A stretch of 24,472 nucleotides of DNA from an uncultured Bacteroidales bacterium (GTDB taxonomy: Bacteria; Bacteroidota; Bacteroidia; Bacteroidales; UBA932), in the NCBI GenBank assembly GCA_934702165.1, contig CAKUYG010000010.1, positions 1-24,472 of the forward strand. The letters run 5' to 3'. The notes beneath the pieces are model-generated. The model had not been told where the DNA came from. It ran no database searches and saw only the letters and a list, made by a program, of their open reading frames with translations. Each line of letters starts with the position of its first letter. Position 1 is the stretch's first letter. Shown piece by piece: positions 23,646-24,472 of this stretch. The translations under genes were made by a program, and so were the position numbers.

Positions 23646-24472
23646 TTAATTGGTTTTCTTTTCCGGTTCCTGATGCGCAAGCCCGATGAACACGGCCGAA
23701 AGCATCGTGAACACATAGGCCTGGATGAACGACACCAGAAGTTCCAGACAGTCAAGGAAGACTCCGAAGAGCACGGCCACAACCGTCATAGAACCGTTGA
23801 GCACTGCGCTCATCCTGGCCGTGATAAAGATGATCCCGATCACGCTGAGCAGCATTATATGCCCCGCCAACATATTGGCAAAAAGCCTTATCATCAAGGA
23901 GAAAGGCTTCGTGAACATCCCTATCACCTCCACTGCCGGCATGATCGGTATGGCCTTGAGCGCCAGCGGCACGTCAGGCCAGAATATGTCTTTGAAATAG
24001 TGTTTGTTGCCGAAGAGGTTGACCATGAAGAACGTGAAGAGCGCGAGCACCATAGTCACAGCGATGTTGCCGGTGATGTTGGCGCCGCCCGGGAATATCG
24101 GGAATATGCCCATCAGGTTGTTGATAAGTATGAAGAAGAACGCCGTCAGAAGATAAGGCGCGAACCTCTTGTACTCAGGGCCGATAATGTCCTTGACGAC
24201 ATCATCGTTTATCATCATTATGACAGGCTCCAGAAGGGCCGCTATGCCGGCAGGCTTGTCCTTGAGGACATCATGCCTGCGGTACCATGATGCACACGCG
24301 AGGATCAATACCACCAGAAGCAGGGAGTCGATCATCAGGCCGAGCACATTCTTGGTGATGGAGAGGTCCACAGGACGTTCACCGGTGGAGGCATTGGCAA
24401 TCTTGCCGTCGGAGTTGAGGGTGTAACCGTGCCGCTCCATCTGGTCAGACATGAATACATGCAGGCCACCAT
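23646..24472 (-). CDS. atpB: ATP synthase F0 a subunit, 5'-truncated by the window edge
   Basis: Stator channel subunit carrying protons to and from the c-ring. The ATG at 24452 is probably internal: the frame stays open to the window edge and reads GGLHVF before MSDQMERHGY, matching the extended N-terminus of Bacteroidota a subunits. The conserved channel arginine is in MIRLFANMLAGHIM, and the helices PYLLTAFFFILINNLMGIFP and VSFIQAYVFTMLSAVFIGLA are diagnostic. At least 275 residues are in the window. It heads the visible part of the operon; atpD and atpC should lie beyond, as is usual in this phylum (inference). Confidence 0.95.
   Translation of the reverse strand, partial: GGLHVFMSDQMERHGYTLNSDGKIANASTGERPVDLSITKNVLGLMIDSLLLVVLILACASWYRRHDVLKDKPAGIAALLEPVIMMINDDVVKDIIGPEYKRFAPYLLTAFFFILINNLMGIFPIFPGGANITGNIAVTMVLALFTFFMVNLFGNKHYFKDIFWPDVPLALKAIPIMPAVEVIGMFTKPFSLMIRLFANMLAGHIMLLSVIGIIFITARMSAVLNGSMTVVAVLFGVFLDCLELLVSFIQAYVFTMLSAVFIGLAHQEPEKKTN

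Overview
The window looks like a GC-rich member of the Bacteroidota, probably order Bacteroidales. The evidence is a SusC/SusD pair, a Bacteroidota-type promoter (TTTG, 19 bases, TAATTTTG), a type IX secretion (T9SS) sorting domain on a secreted protease, a PorV/PorQ-like barrel, and an ATP synthase operon in the order atpB-E-F-H-A-G. Genus cannot be set from the sequence alone.

Layout. (1) Positions 1-7351, plus strand, look like one tightly packed transcription unit: the 3' part of alaS, an in-frame fusion of an LptF/LptG-type lipopolysaccharide-export permease with methionyl-tRNA formyltransferase (Fmt), a NapH+NapG-like membrane iron-sulfur protein, and a Tat-exported, probably lipid-anchored aldo/keto reductase with two ferredoxin-type clusters. 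The last two look like a quinol-to-periplasm electron chain. (2) Positions 7393-18886, minus strand, form a seven-gene SusCD-type operon read from about 18850 downwards: susC, susD, a Calx-beta lipoprotein, an Ig/Fn3 lipoprotein, a small exported protein, a subtilisin-family protease with a T9SS C-terminal domain, and a PorV/PorQ-like barrel. It has no glycoside hydrolase or polysaccharide lyase, so a RagAB-like protein or peptide utilisation locus is the best guess. (3) Positions 18741-19962 are an AT-rich, mostly non-coding junction holding the operon promoter, a perfect LacI-like palindrome, two 34-bp hairpin repeats, a broken DUF4143-type ATPase tail, tandem palindromic repeats, and a short relic of the 3' end of a PorV-like gene. 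(4) Positions 19963-24472, minus strand, carry atpG, atpA, atpH, atpF, atpE and the 3' part of atpB; atpD and atpC are not in the window.

The most unusual items are the LptG-Fmt fusion, the SusCD + T9SS protease + PorV-like operon, the NapH-NapG fusion with an internal twin-arginine segment next to an exported reductase, and the repeat-rich junction with an inverted relic of the barrel gene found 12 kb away.
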